A stretch of 64,000 nucleotides of DNA, taken from NCBI RefSeq assembly GCF_015832195.1, contig NC_052030.1, forward strand, positions 13,907,439 to 13,971,438. The letters run 5' to 3'. The notes below the pieces were generated by a model. That model searched no databases. It worked only from the letters and a program-made list of their open reading frames with translations, and had not been told where the DNA came from. Source of the stretch: Motacilla alba alba. Lineage: Eukaryota; Chordata; Aves; Passeriformes; Motacillidae. Of the stretch, positions 22,301-31,084 are shown piece by piece (within the stretch, counting starts at the first letter, position 1; each line of letters opens with the position of its first letter). The position numbers and the translations under genes were made by a program.

Positions 22301-22580
22301 AAATAAAAAACCCCACAAACTGCAAAAAAAGCCAATAAACCCTCAGTTGCCCCAGAATGGAAGCAGAGCGTTGCTTACCTGGGTGTTTGGGGAGCTGGGA
22401 ATGGTTTCCGTACACCTGCACACAGAACATCACACAGTGAGACACGGCGAGGCAAAACCTGCTGCGAGCAGCCCGAGCCCCTCTGAACACTGCCCGGACT
22501 CCGAGCATTACCTGATATTTCTGCTGAAATAAAATCAGCAAAGAATAATGGCAGCAGAGCAGAGACACCAAGCTCTCCAT
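1298..22580 (-). CDS. ADGRD1: ADGRD1 (GPR133) adhesion G protein-coupled receptor D1, 5' part, 13 exons
   Basis: Cell-surface adhesion GPCR; the family couples to Gs and raises cAMP after exposure of a tethered agonist. I joined 13 minus-strand exons with GT-AG sites and matching phases: 22512-22580, 22379-22415, 19459-19542, 16084-16179, 13321-13443, 12157-12336, 10528-10779, 8480-8544, 7584-7739, 5657-5716, 4228-4345, 3222-3332 and 1298-1373. Together they make 1,427 coding bases (about 476 residues). In order they encode a signal peptide (residues 1-23), a linker, a 32-residue insert (about 64-95), a pentraxin/LamG-like domain (to about 280), a Ser/Thr-rich linker and the first part of the GAIN domain. 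Landmarks shared with the human protein, recalled from memory, include [56 protein letters not shown] and VGLLYH. The GPS cleavage site and the seven helices lie off the left edge, so the gene is partial here. Alternatives are unlikely. Confidence 0.96.
1506..1716. repeat. 20-bp minisatellite CAGGTGTCAGCACGCTGCCC
   Basis: About ten head-to-tail copies with small variants (GTGAG for GTCAG, TGTG for GCCC). It lies in ADGRD1 intron 12. Confidence 0.92.
3222..3332 (-). CDS. ADGRD1: ADGRD1 exon 12: GAIN region
   Basis: A 111-nt exon (phase 1-1) reading [20 protein letters not shown] then [15 protein letters not shown]. It matches human around SSHYRFPAHGQSFIQIPHEAF. Acceptor CACGCAG, donor GTAAGG. 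One sequon (NVS). Confidence 0.95.
4158..4203. repeat. GGGAAA-type purine run
   Basis: About 45 bases of GGGAAAGG units on the plus strand, in ADGRD1 intron 11 just past the exon 11 donor. Confidence 0.85.
4228..4345 (-). CDS. ADGRD1: ADGRD1 exon 11: GAIN region
   Basis: A 118-nt exon encoding [20 protein letters not shown] and [10 protein letters not shown], matching human SAVVLSLIDTIDTVMGHVSS. Acceptor TCCCTCCGCAG, donor GTGGGG. Its polypyrimidine tract on the minus strand is supplied by a TCTG-rich minisatellite that starts within a few bases of the acceptor. Confidence 0.94.
4350..4908. repeat. CAGA-rich minisatellite abutting ADGRD1 exon 11
   Basis: About 560 bases of 45-60 bp units of the form GGGACAGACAGACAGACACA plus GGGTGAGCCCAGCCCA, with nested CAGA tetranucleotides. 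On the minus strand it is TCTG/CCTG-rich and starts only a few bases from the exon 11 acceptor at 4346-4347. Long minus-strand open frames across it are artefacts of the repeat. Confidence 0.93.
5657..5716 (-). CDS. ADGRD1: ADGRD1 exon 10: GAIN region
   Basis: A 60-nt exon of exactly 20 codons, [20 protein letters not shown], aligning with human TFLKAVGEILLLPGWIALSED. Acceptor TTGTCTTTCAG, donor GTAAGA. Phase 0 at both ends. Confidence 0.93.
6005..6165 (-). mobile_element. CR1 LINE fragment (3' end), minus strand
   Basis: The plus strand reads AGAATCACAGGGGCTTGG, then GGGACCTTAAAAGTGATC, TTGTTCCAGCCCCTGTCC and CAGGGACACCTCCCAGTG. This is the reverse complement of the CR1 3' end as commonly seen in bird genomes. 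It lies in ADGRD1 intron 9. Recognised by memory of the family, not by a search; edges are approximate. Confidence 0.7.
7150..7410 (-). mobile_element. CR1 LINE fragment (internal), minus strand
   Basis: Read on the minus strand it gives AGCAAGGACAAGAGGAAATG, GTGGCAGGGGAGATTTCAG, then GGACAGCCTGCCCAGGGACA and TGGTGGAGTCACTGTCTCC. These are phrases of the CR1 3' untranslated region. It has the same strand as the fragment at 6.0-6.2 kb and lies on its 5' side, so the two may be parts of one broken element. Confidence 0.75.
7584..7739 (-). CDS. ADGRD1: ADGRD1 exon 9: N-terminal part of GAIN region
   Basis: A 156-nt exon of 52 whole codons: [20 protein letters not shown], then [20 protein letters not shown] and TALSLAQ. 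Two sequons (NVS, NES). Acceptor CCCCTGCTGCAG, donor GTGAGT. The acceptor lies at the very edge of a 51-bp minisatellite whose unit has the related string CCCTGCTGGGGGCAG. Confidence 0.94.
7743..8143. repeat. 51-bp minisatellite abutting ADGRD1 exon 9
   Basis: Nearly eight copies spaced exactly 51 bases apart (for example ATCCGTACTG at 7780, 7831 and 7882). Two unit types alternate, one with AACTCAGCACAGAAT and one with AATTTGGCACAGGAT, giving a 102-bp higher-order unit. Since 51 is 17 codons, several frames stay open on both strands. It begins right at the exon 9 acceptor. Confidence 0.95.
8155..8188. repeat. GGAAAA simple repeat
   Basis: Short purine run (AAGGAAGGAAAAGGAAAAGG) directly after the 51-bp array. 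Confidence 0.8.
8480..8544 (-). CDS. ADGRD1: ADGRD1 exon 8: Ser/Thr-rich linker
   Basis: A 65-nt exon reading [20 protein letters not shown] and V, matching the human linker that contains LLSSTLPSLF. Acceptor TGTTTCCCCAG at 8545-8547, donor GTAGGA. It links the pentraxin-like domain to the GAIN region and is rich in possible O-glycosylation sites. A (TA)n run lies about 60 nt upstream of the acceptor. Confidence 0.9.
8607..8629. repeat. (TA)n microsatellite
   Basis: About ten TA dinucleotides, some 60 bases upstream of the ADGRD1 exon 8 acceptor on the minus strand. Confidence 0.9.
10250..10520 (-). pseudogene. Two tandem partial copies of ADGRD1 exon 7 with donor sites
   Basis: Two units (about 10250-10388 and 10389-10519) repeat the 3' part of exon 7. 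Each retains sequence encoding [20 protein letters not shown], and the donor GTGAGT at 10254-10255 and 10395-10396. Each lacks about 45 bases between the STELL and DEFII regions, fusing VFxDxGDAS directly to the later part out of frame. They start with intronic GGGAGGGTTTTCTGTGACC-like sequence in place of an acceptor, so they are unlikely to be used as full exons. Confidence 0.85.
10528..10779 (-). CDS. ADGRD1: ADGRD1 exon 7: C-terminal half of pentraxin-like domain
   Basis: A 252-nt exon (phase 1-1) encoding [58 protein letters not shown] and QQYFRAAVG. Acceptor TGCCTTGCAG at 10780-10781, donor GTGAGT at 10526-10527. Both splice sites sit inside tandem duplications: four acceptor-like copies upstream at 10859-11079 and two partial exon copies with donors downstream at 10250-10520. 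The exon itself is intact. Confidence 0.96.
10780..11115. repeat. About 75-bp tandem repeat containing copies of the exon 7 acceptor
   Basis: Units with GACCTGCAAGGCAGCAGGG, then CAGCAGGGCTGGGAGCAGC and TCCATCAGAGCCCCCAGGAT recur about every 70-79 bases. On the minus strand each carries CCTGCTGCCTTGCAG, the real exon 7 acceptor. Acceptor-like AGs lie at 10859, 10933, 11003 and, weaker, 11078. Confidence 0.9.
12157..12336 (-). CDS. ADGRD1: ADGRD1 exon 6: pentraxin-like domain
   Basis: A 180-nt exon (phase 1-1), including [29 protein letters not shown] and WKASFSPP. It lines up residue for residue with the human LamG/pentraxin segment. Acceptor CTTTCCTCAG, donor GTAAAT. Confidence 0.96.
12888..12903. 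repeat. (CT)n microsatellite
   Basis: Short CTCTCTCTCTCTCTCT run in ADGRD1 intron 5. Confidence 0.8.
13321..13443 (-). CDS. ADGRD1: ADGRD1 exon 5: pentraxin-like domain
   Basis: A 123-nt exon (phase 1-1) encoding [20 protein letters not shown] and ending in [13 protein letters not shown], with two cysteines conserved in human ADGRD1. Acceptor TTGCTCCAG, donor GTGAGA. Confidence 0.95.
14309..14512. repeat. 12-bp minisatellite AAAACCACAATC
   Basis: About 17 units alternating AAAACCACAATC, AAAACCACAACC and AAAATCCCAATC, strongly A/C-biased on the plus strand. Lies in ADGRD1 intron 4. Confidence 0.93.
15887..15968. repeat. (AAC)n / (AAT)n trinucleotide repeat
   Basis: About 80 bases of AAC then AAT triplets with regular GAT interruptions, in ADGRD1 intron 4, about 115 bases from the donor of exon 4. 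Confidence 0.93.
16084..16179 (-). CDS. ADGRD1: ADGRD1 exon 4: probable 32-residue cassette exon with four N-glycosylation sequons
   Basis: A 96-nt exon, phase 1 at both ends, so skipping keeps the frame. It encodes L-R-I-H-N-F-T through S-N-F-S-A-T-V and carries four sequons (NFT, NST, NDS, NFS) in 32 residues. Acceptor CCACCCAG, donor GTGAGG. The 874-residue human form lacks this segment. I recall a longer human isoform of about 906 residues, which would fit a 32-residue insert exactly, but could not check it. With the insert, residue 64 becomes Ala; without it, Asp. Confidence 0.85.
16520..16735. repeat. About 70-bp minisatellite, three copies
   Basis: Units AGCAGGGAATGGGGGAGCTG, GGGCTCTCCATCCTGAGCTC, CCAGAACGTGGGGCCAGGGG recur three times in ADGRD1 intron 3. 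Confidence 0.9.
18470..18868. repeat. 24-25 bp minisatellite CTCACCCTGCCCCACATCCC
   Basis: About 16 units alternating CACCACTC and CAGAGCTC joints, with one break at 18703-18727. Strongly C-rich on the plus strand. In ADGRD1 intron 3. Confidence 0.93.
19459..19542 (-). CDS. ADGRD1: ADGRD1 exon 3: start of pentraxin-like domain
   Basis: An 84-nt exon (phase 1 to phase 1) with the strongly conserved stretch [20 protein letters not shown], near identical to human. The acceptor is TTCTTGGAAG, slightly unusual in ending AAG rather than CAG/TAG. The donor is GTGAAC. Because it ends in phase 1 it can join either the insert exon 4 or exon 5 in frame. Confidence 0.93.
22379..22415 (-). CDS. ADGRD1: ADGRD1 exon 2: post-signal linker
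   Basis: A 37-nt exon reading [12 protein letters not shown] and the first base of a Gly codon. Acceptor is TGTGTGCAG and donor GTAAGC. It corresponds to VRGVYSRSQDHPG of the human protein and contains one N-glycosylation sequon (NHS). Confidence 0.88.
22512..22580 (-). CDS. ADGRD1: ADGRD1 exon 1: start codon and signal peptide
   Basis: Starts ATG at 22580 and encodes [20 protein letters not shown] plus KYQ, a hydrophobic signal peptide aligning with the human start MEKLLRLCCW. It ends CAG before GTAATG (phase 0). An in-frame ATG without an intervening stop lies 34 codons upstream at 22682. I prefer the downstream start because it matches the human start and puts the hydrophobic stretch at the N-terminus. 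Confidence 0.9.
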
Positions 22581-22779
22581 GGTCTGTGCACGGGTGAAAG
22601 CCCAGCTGAAGCCCAGCTCCTGTCGGATTCCAATCATAAGTTTTCCTGCGCGAGTTTTGGCATCAAAAAGGGCATTTTCCATGCAGGTTCAAAAGGTCCA
22701 TTCCTCCAGTGATGGCAAAATATCCTTCCAGACCCTCCAGGTGTTGTTTTCCTGCTTCACCCTTCGGTATCTTCATTTA

Positions 22780-23170
22780 ACTCCGAATAAACTCCCGCGG
22801 CCGGGGGAAAACTCACAGAAACGCGCACCGAGCCCCGGGGTGGTGCTGTCCCGTGGAAAGAAGCCCAGCGCGCTTCTATTCCGGCGTGTGCCGAGAAGAA
22901 AAGCTCTCGTTCGGAGCCCGGTGCCCGCGGGGTTCGCAGCCGCGGCTCCGCTCGCCCCGAGCCCGGCGGCGCTGCCGGGGAGCGGCTCTGCCCCTCGGAC
23001 CGGGGAGCTGCTGCTGGCCCCCAGGGGCTGAAACGGGCCGAAACGGGCCGAAACTACCCGAAACGGGCCGAAATGAGCCGAAACGGGCCGACACGAGCGG
23101 CGCAGTCCCGCCCGTCCCGCTGAGCCGCACCTCCAGCCCGCACCCCGCGGTGATGTCAGCTCTGCCCCGC
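22780..23170 (-). promoter_or_regulatory. ADGRD1: CpG-rich promoter region of ADGRD1
   Basis: The sequence turns abruptly GC- and CpG-rich about 200 bases upstream of the ADGRD1 start codon, against an AT-balanced background. It is the expected place for the transcription start. It holds a 10-bp GGGCCGAAAC repeat at about 23030-23100. No TATA box was evident. The exact start site cannot be read from the sequence. Confidence 0.6.
23028..23100. repeat. 10-bp repeat GGGCCGAAAC
   Basis: About seven units in the ADGRD1 promoter CpG region. Confidence 0.85.
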
Positions 23171-23189
23171 GGCCCTGCCCCGCTCTGCT

Positions 23190-23640
23190 CCCTCCTGTTC
23201 TGTCCGTTTCTGACCATTTCTATTTATTTCTGTCCATTTCTGTCCGTTTCTATCCTTTTCTGCCCATTCCTGCACACTTCTATCCATTTCTGCCATTTCT
23301 ATCCATTCCTGCCCACTTCTGCCCATTTCTATTTATTTCTGCCCATTCCTGCCCGCTTCTATCCATTCCTGCCCATTCCTGCCCGTTTCTATCCATTTCA
23401 TTTCTATCCATTCCTGCCCATTTCTATCCATTCCTGCCCATTTCTATTTATTTCTGTCCATTTCTGTCCGTTTCTATCCTTTTCTGCCCATTCCTGCCCA
23501 CTTCTATCCATTCCTGCCCGCATCTATCCATTCCTGCCCATTCCTATCCATTTCATTTCTATCCATTCCTGCCCATTTCTGTTTATTTCTGCCCATTCCC
23601 TCCCGTTTCTGCCCATCCCTGCCCGTTTATTCCCGCCCCT
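23190..23640. repeat. Pyrimidine-rich minisatellite TTTCTATCCATTCCTGCCCA
   Basis: About 450 bases of 10-bp half-units (TTTCTATCCA, TTCCTGCCCA, TTTCTGTCCG), almost pure pyrimidine on the plus strand. Just upstream of the ADGRD1 promoter region. Confidence 0.93.
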
Positions 23641-24279
23641 GTCCCGCTGCCGGGAGCAGCCCCAGCCCCGGCCGGGAGGGGAGCTCCCCGAGCCCGCACC
23701 TGGCCGGGATCCCGGCCACACCCGGCCCAGTGCCCGCAGCTCCAACACCTCGGAGAAACAGGGGCATTCCCCAGGGAAAGCTGACGCCTAGTTATGTAAA
23801 AAAACCAAACTCAGGTTGTGTTTCTGTCCGAAGACAGCTTTAAAGGCACTGATTGAAATCACGCGGCACTCGCAGGGACTGGTTTTACTTTATCTGTACC
23901 CAGCAGGGGAAACTGAGGCATTCCTCATCTCACCGCTTTCCTCAGAGCTGCACAAAGCTAGGAAAAATCTCCTGTAGCTGCTGCTTCGCTCCTTATTTTA
24001 ATAAAACTAATTACATGTAAGTATTTTATAAGAGTCTCCCAATTACACTCCATGTCACAAATATTAACCAGCATCTTACCTGTAAAGGAAAAACAGCAGC
24101 TAGAACTAGCTGATATTCTTTATTTTATCAGCTCTTCCGTGATAAAGCCTTGTTTTAGTTCTCTCAAAGTTCTTTGTTTTCAGCCAAATAAACTGAAAGA
24201 CTGATGTTTTAAACAAAGTTTGATAAGCTCTCCATCCCTGTTAACCTCTTCCCTGCATTTCCCTATCAACACTCTGTCC

Positions 24280-24490
24280 CTGTCCCTATTCTGTGCCTGT
24301 GCCTATTCTGTTATCCTGTGTGGAGATGCTCTGCACCCGCACCTATCCTATATCCACACCTTTCTGTTCCCTTTCTGGGGATGTTCTCTACGTGTCCCTA
24401 TCCTATAGCCACACCTTTCTGTTCCCTTTCTGGGGATGTTCTCTGCCTGTCCCTATCCTATAGCCACGCCTTTCCCCTTTCTGGGGACAT
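24280..24490. repeat. About 57-bp minisatellite
   Basis: Three to four copies of a unit with CCCTATCCTATAGCCACACC, TTTCTGTTCCCTTTCTGGGG and ATGTTCTCTGCCTGT. Intergenic. Confidence 0.85.
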
Positions 24491-26394
24491 TCCACAGCCC
24501 TCACCCCTCACACTGCTCCAAGGTTACCCAGGTTCAGTGCTACAGAATTTCAGTATTGGAAGTGAGTTTTGTTTGCAGTCCTGATTTAGGGCCCATGGAA
24601 GAAGAATTTTGAGAATTCTGAAGTTTTGAATTTCAGTTCCTACAAAAATGAGTGATAACCAGGCTGGCTTTTGCCCATTTCCCTCCAGCTTTGCTGGGAC
24701 TCCCTCCCTCATTAGTGGGAGCCACAATCTCCTCATACCCTGCAGGAAGAGGAGGAATTCTGTGTAAAGCCTACGAGTTCTGTGTTGCAGGGTGACAAGC
24801 AGAGCCATTCTTAGAAATGACAGAAAGCTGCTGCTAAAAATCCAGAGAAAAAACTAAAATGTAAAAAGACAAAGGCAGGAATTTGAAATATTTGCCAAGA
24901 GGGGCCTGTCAAGGGAAGAATATGCTTACCAAAACAACTGTGAGAATCCAAGCAAACAAATTCCCTGCCAGAAATGTCTGCGGAAACAGCAAACTGCAGG
25001 CAGACACTGGAGAAACAAATTCTGAATTTATTCCTGTGATGCTCTGAAACACGATCTGCAAAAGCCACCCTGCTCCCCGCACAGCCCGGGGCAGCACCGT
25101 GAGGGCAAACTGGAGTCACTGGGCAGTGCTGGGCAGCCAGGGAGGCTCCTGGGGAGCCCCAGCAGTGAACAGAGCTCGCCTAAAATCCTAGTGGGTCCCT
25201 GCAGGTCCTTGCAGGTCCCTGGAGCTCCTTTCAGGTCCTTGCAGGTCCCTGGAGGCACCCAGGATAGTGCTGGGTGCTGCAGCCCGAGCTGAGCCTGCAG
25301 GAGCTCAGCCCCAGCACTGCTGCCCATCCTCAACCCTGTCCATCCTCCCTCTGTCCATCCTCCCTCTGCCCATCCTCCCTCTGCCCATCCTCTCCCTCTG
25401 CCCATCCTCAACCCTGCCCATCCTCTCCCTCTGTCCCCAGGGAGAAGAGCCCGTGTGGCCGCAGCCTGAGCACCGGCAGGGCAGAAATCGCTGGAGCGTC
25501 TGACCTGCAGAACACAAACGATTTGTCTGTTGATATAATACACTTTTCTTGCCTTGTATCATGGAATCACCATTTGCCTTGTGAGGCGCATAACTGGGAC
25601 TGGGATGTTTCAGAAAGGAGTATTTTAAGAATCGATGGATTTTGTAAAACTTTCCCGCCACAGTCCCTGCCAACAGATCGATAGATATTGTGGATTGCAG
25701 TGACTCCGGGGAAGCTTTTCTCCGTGGGTAAGAGGCATTGTTAGCAGTGATCACAGCTGGTGCATCCGCTCACATCGCACCGCCGGCTTTGCTGGGCAGG
25801 GACATCCCAGCTCAGCACGGCTGGAAGGGATCTATTGAACTCCCTCCCACAAATCACCCCCCAGCTGTGTAAACTCATTCCTCTGTCCTTTGCTCCAGGG
25901 AGCTCTCAGATGTACACAGGTGCAGTTTGGTCAGATTTGCACTTCAAAAAACCATTGCCAGCTGCATCACCTTCCAAGAGACCGGAGAATGCTTCTTCCT
26001 CCTTCTCCCTGAGGAGCTGCGATCGATCCGGGGATGGGGATGCCAACTGGCCAGGGGGGTTCACTCGGGATGCTCCAGCACTGGGGCCCGGCTCCGGGGA
26101 GCAGGGAACACAAACCTCGCTGAAAGCCGGAAGATTTTTGCTTTAAAAAAAGCGAAAAAATTGATTCTTTCAAATATTATCACCTCATCAATCTGCACCG
26201 ATGTGGGGCATGGGGATGGGTCAGAAAAGACCGAGTCGTGCTTTCCCTTAAGGCTTCCAGCACACGAGTTCTGTTTCCCTTGGGAAGTGCTGCTAAACCT
26301 GCAAAGAGCCGTGAAAGCGCTGGAAACCCCTCAGAGGCAGCAGGAACTGCGGGCTCACAGTTCTCACCTGCACAACAGGCTCCAAAACACCCGA
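24491..26394. other. Intergenic, no gene seen
   Basis: Unique sequence with a short CAGGTCCTTGCAGGTCCCTG repeat at about 25195-25255 and a CCATCCTCCCTCTG 14-bp repeat at about 25325-25435. The open frames are short or repeat-derived and show no family I recognise. Confidence 0.5.
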
Positions 26395-26715
26395 TAAATG
26401 CCCTCTGAGTACCCAAAACACACTCCTAAACACCCTCTGAATACCCTAAATACCCTCTCAGTACCCAAAACACACTCCTAAATACCCTCTGAATACCCTA
26501 AACACCCTCTGAATACCCTAAATGCCCTCTGAACACCCAAAACACACTCCTAAATACCCTCTGAATATCCTAAATGCCCTCTGAACACCCAAAACACACT
26601 CCTAAATACCCTCTGAATACCCTAAACACCCTCTGAATACCCTAAACACCCTCTGAATATCCTAAATACCCTCTGAATACCACAGCACCCTCCAAAACCC
26701 CCTAAACGCCATCCA
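26395..26715. repeat. Degenerate ACCCTCTGAATACCCTAAAC repeat
   Basis: About 16 irregular units mixing TACCCTCTGAATACCCTAAA and CACCCAAAACACACTCCTAAA. CCCTAA occurs repeatedly but never as a clean TTAGGG array, so this is a minisatellite rather than telomere DNA. Confidence 0.88.
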
Positions 26716-27884
26716 AAATCCCCTAACAGAGGGCATCGAAGGCAGCCACTGCCCGGCTCCACTCCCCAGGACAGATCAAGTCATTAATGATGTTTTGATC
26801 GAGTAATTAACGATGTTTCAGTCAAATTGTAATTAACAAAGTGATCCTTTGGTGGAGTTCCCCAGGCAGCTCATGGGAGCATCCCCTGAAATCTCGGAGC
26901 TGGCAGGGCTGGAGGGACACACGGAGCAGCTCAGATGGAGGAAAGGAAAACAAACAAACCCCTGGGGTCTGCTCAACCAGGCCAGCGCTATCAGGGAAAA
27001 ATATTTTTCTAATTAGGAATATGAGAAATTGCTGGTGGATGCCAGAAAACAAAATACAGCATTTTGGCAATGAAATTTAGGCCTAAGGAATGAAAATGCT
27101 CTCATTGTGTAACATAAGTCATATTAAGCTGATTTTATATATATATATATATGCATGTATATATATTTATGTATTATTTTACATATAGATATCCTTTATG
27201 AAACCACAAAGACACTGATGATTCAAAGACCAATTAAGCAGGCAGATAAAACCATACAATAAATTACACATTTAAAGTTTCCCTAGATGAGGTCCCAGTT
27301 CCTAACAGAGTTATTGGATTTGCCCTTTTATTGTCACTTTTCTGTCCATTGGACTTTTTTTGCATCTTTAGTGCCTTGAATACCTGACTCCATGCGCTGA
27401 AGGAAACACTGGGTTTTTGCTAAGTAGTTCGGGATTTCGTGCCAATCTCAAAGATTTAATTTAATCAAATCTTTGATTATCTGAGCCTTAATGTCAAGCG
27501 TACGTAAAATTGGATAATTGTATAAATACAATGTTTTACAAATCCTTTTTTATGTGATTAAGCCAAATCCTTCCTGCCAGAAGCCCCTGTGTGTCACTGG
27601 GTGTGTTCTGGGACATTCAGGTGCCCAGATCCTCCTAATTACACAAATTCTGAAATAATATTTGTAATAATATGATAATGGTGAACAATCCCTACGGCGT
27701 GATAAATCCGCCTCGAGGCTTTGTGCCGGCTTTTCTGCGCAGCTCTGCCTCCTCTCGCTGGGGTGCAGCAGCTCCTGAGGGTGCCAGAGCCCGCGGGGCT
27801 GGGCAGGGGGAGGCAGCAGCCCCGGGAGCGAGCCCCGAGCAGGAGCAGCTGAGCTGTCACCGGGGCCACCACCGGAGCCCTGGG
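26716..27884. other. Intergenic, AT-rich, no gene seen
   Basis: Mostly AT-rich unique sequence with a (TA)n run at about 27138-27172. No exon-like conserved peptide noticed. Confidence 0.5.
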
Positions 27885-28360
27885 GACCTCAGCGCTGCCT
27901 CGGGGACTCCTGCCTCAGACCTGGGGACAGAAACAGTGAGAGGGGACAGGAACCTCAGCTCTGGCTCTGGGGACTCCTGCTCCAGACCTGGGGACAGAAA
28001 CAGTGAGAGGGGACAGGAACCTCAGCGCTGCCTCGGGGACTCCTGCTCCAGACCTGGAGACAAAAGCAGTGAGAGGGGACAGGAACCTCAGCTCTGGCTC
28101 TGGGAATTCCTGCTCCAGACCTGGAGACAGAAACAGGAACCTCAGCTCTGGCTCTGGGGATTCCTGCTCCAGATCTGGGTGGGAAAAGCAGTGAGAGGAG
28201 ACAGGGATGAGAGACTTGGCTCTGGGGATTCCTACCTCAAATCTGGAGACAAAAGCAGTGAGAGGGGACAGGAATCAAAGACCTGGCTCTGGGGATTCCT
28301 GCTCCAGACCTGGAGACAAAAGCAGTGAGAGGGGACAGGATCCTCAGCTCTGGCTCTGGG
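27885..28360. repeat. About 70-bp minisatellite
   Basis: Seven units of GGGGACTCCTGCTCCAGACC, TGGGGACAGAAACAGTGAGA and GGGGACAGGAACCTCAGCTC type. Spawns open frames that are not genes. Intergenic. Confidence 0.92.
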
Positions 28361-30469
28361 GTTTCTGTTACCATGACATTTTTAGGAAAATCCTTTGCTA
28401 GGATTTTCTTCTCTCGAGAAGTTGAGTATTTTCAAGAAAAAACATGTCACCAGTAACTCTCTGCTGCTGTGGAATGCAAGAGGTGCGTCTGGGATTGCTC
28501 CATGGGAGGTGTTTGTACTTAATGACCAATCAAGGATGCAGCTGGCTCAGATTTTTTAGTCAGTTACAAAACTTTGTTATTCATTCTGTTTTATTGTCTC
28601 GCTTCTTGATGAATTATTTTTCTTTATTCTTTTAATATAGTTTTAATGTAACATTTTAAATACAATATACATCATGAAATAATAAATCAAACCTTCTAAA
28701 CCATGGAATCAACAGTCCCACTCTTCCCTCATCCTGAGACCCCTGTGAAGGCCACCACAGTTTCCCACCTCAGATCTGAGTGGGGAAAGCAGAGAGGAGT
28801 GGGGACAGGAGTGAGACACCTGGCTGGGGAGAACCAAATCCCAAATCTGCACTCCGACTGAAGAGTCACCCGATCTGAAACGCAGCCCATGAACTGATCC
28901 AAAGGCGTGGAGCTGAATTCCAGGCCCAGTCCCGCAGTCTCGGGGGCTGAGTCCCGGCCCCGGGGCTGCAGGAGCCCGCAGCCACCCCGACTCTCCCCGG
29001 ACCTCGCTCCGCCCTGGGGCTCCTCTTGGTTTGATCCTCTCTGCTGCAAGCTTCACGATAATCACTCACATCTGCCGGCTGGAACAGCCATCCCAAGATC
29101 CTAAAATCACCAACCACACCCTGCAATCATGGAACTGCCTAAAAACATCTTTTCAAAACAATAAATGAAAGGGAAGAAAAAATCCCATTTGTATCTGCCA
29201 TTGTTCTTCGTGCACACTGCAGGAAAGTAAACCGGAGTAAAATCAACCATTCAAAATGTGATTTTGACTATGAAAATGGATATGATATGGAGATCAAAGA
29301 AATCCCCCTTTCTTTTTCCGGAGGATTTGTCAATCTCCCAGTGCTTCCCATAGGCTCCTCAGAGAAATGTCATTTTCAGATGTCATTGCAGCTGGAGATG
29401 GTTGATGCAACCTGATTCATATCCCTTTTAATTAGTTAGAAATTCCGATTTTTCAAGAGATTAAGCGTTTCCCTTCTGGGCTCTGGGACTTTTTTAGCAC
29501 GTGGGCTGCAGAGCAGGAGCTGGAAACACCAGGGAGCACCCAGCAGTCAGTCTGCAGAGCTAAACAGGGAGAAACAGCTCTGTGGCCAGGCCAGCACCGG
29601 GAATGGCATCACCAACTCAGCGAGGCACGTTTGCTACCGGCAGGGATCTATGCCATGCGTTCAGGAGCAGGAGTTTTCCTCCGACAGAATAAAACCATGA
29701 ATCCTCTGCTGGCCGTGAACCACCAGGAGCCACCACCCGCCCCACAGCCCACTGCATTTCAATGGCAATTAAAATACAAATTAGCCTGGAGAGGTGATGA
29801 ACTGAGGCAGGCAGCATTGTTTCCTGCTGGGCTTGCTGGAGCTGCCAGGCCAGCCCAGGTCAGAGGCTCACAGGGCAAAACGGCCAAAACTCAGCCCAGC
29901 TGAGAGAATCCCAAACCCGGCAACAGGAAAAGGCTGGCCTGGGCTAAAGGCTAAACTGCAACACAGAGCATTCTGCGAGCCCGAATCCTGTTTGTCTCTC
30001 GGGTGCTCCTCAAGGTCTGTTTTCAGGGATAGCAGAGAACACCGTCAGGGAGCCGCTCCTCCGGCAGCCAGCCCCAGAGCCGCGGCTCCGAGCAGAGCCC
30101 CGCACGCTGCCCGGGCACCAGCGCTCCAGGCTTCCTGCTCATCCTGCTGCTCTCAGCCCACGGGTGCCGTGGCACGGCTGGGCCAGGTTTGGCTACGGCA
30201 AGCTCCTCAACACTTTTTTGGTAACATCAGCTGCTCAGCACTCAAGGGATGACCTTTTCCCCAGGTGAAGCTGCATGGTTCAGCCTCAGTTGTCACTGTG
30301 TTGGCTGCGTTCCTGTGACAAGCTCTGATGCAAACCGTTCTTCAGCACAAGTGTGTGGGTTGTGGCAAAGGTGATGGTGGTGCTCACAGCGCTGGGATGG
30401 AGGAACCCGCCCGCAGGGCTCCGTCTGCCGCGTGTCGCGCTTCTGGAGGAGTTCACCTGTAAAAATCAA
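28361..30469. other. Intergenic, no gene seen
   Basis: Unique sequence of mixed composition; a GC-richer patch at 30,040-30,160. No conserved coding segment or RNA gene recognised. Confidence 0.45.
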
Positions 30470-30960
30470 CGTAGAAATGCGGAAATGAATGTACGAATGC
30501 AGAGATGAATGCACAAATGCAGACATGAATGTAGAAATGTACAAATGTAGAGATGAATGTACAAATGTACAAATGTAGACATGAACGGACAAATGCAGAA
30601 ATGAATGCACAAATGCAGAGATGAATGGACAAATGCAGACATGAATGCACAAATGTACAAATGTAGAAATGAACGTACAAATGCAGAAATGAACGTACAA
30701 ATGTATAAATGTAGACATGAATGGACAAATGCAGAGATGAATGTAGAAATGTACAAATGCAGAAATGAATGCACAAATGCAGAGATGAATGTAGAAATGT
30801 ACAAATGCAGAAATGAACGCACAAATGCACAAATGCAGAGATGCGTGTACAAATGCACAGTTGCACACATGCAGAAAGCAGAGAGAGATGCAGAGATGCA
30901 GAATGCACAAATGCACACATGCAGAAATGCAGGCTGCACAACCGCGCACGCGCAGAATGC
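30470..30960. repeat. ATGxAxAAATG minisatellite
   Basis: About 490 bases of short units such as ACAAATGCAGAGATGAATGT and AGAAATGTACAAATG. Intergenic, abutting a different minisatellite on its right. Confidence 0.92.
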
Positions 30961-31084
30961 AGGATGCACAACTGCGCACGCGCAGGCCGCAGCAGCGCTC
31001 GCTGCATCCGCTCCCAAGGGGCCGAGAGCCGCTGGCGGGCGGCGGCCGCCACCGCGTGGCGGAAATTGGAACTGCAGCGGGTCC

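Noticed and set aside
26395..26715. Interstitial telomere
   Set aside because: CCCTAA appears, but never in consecutive clean units.
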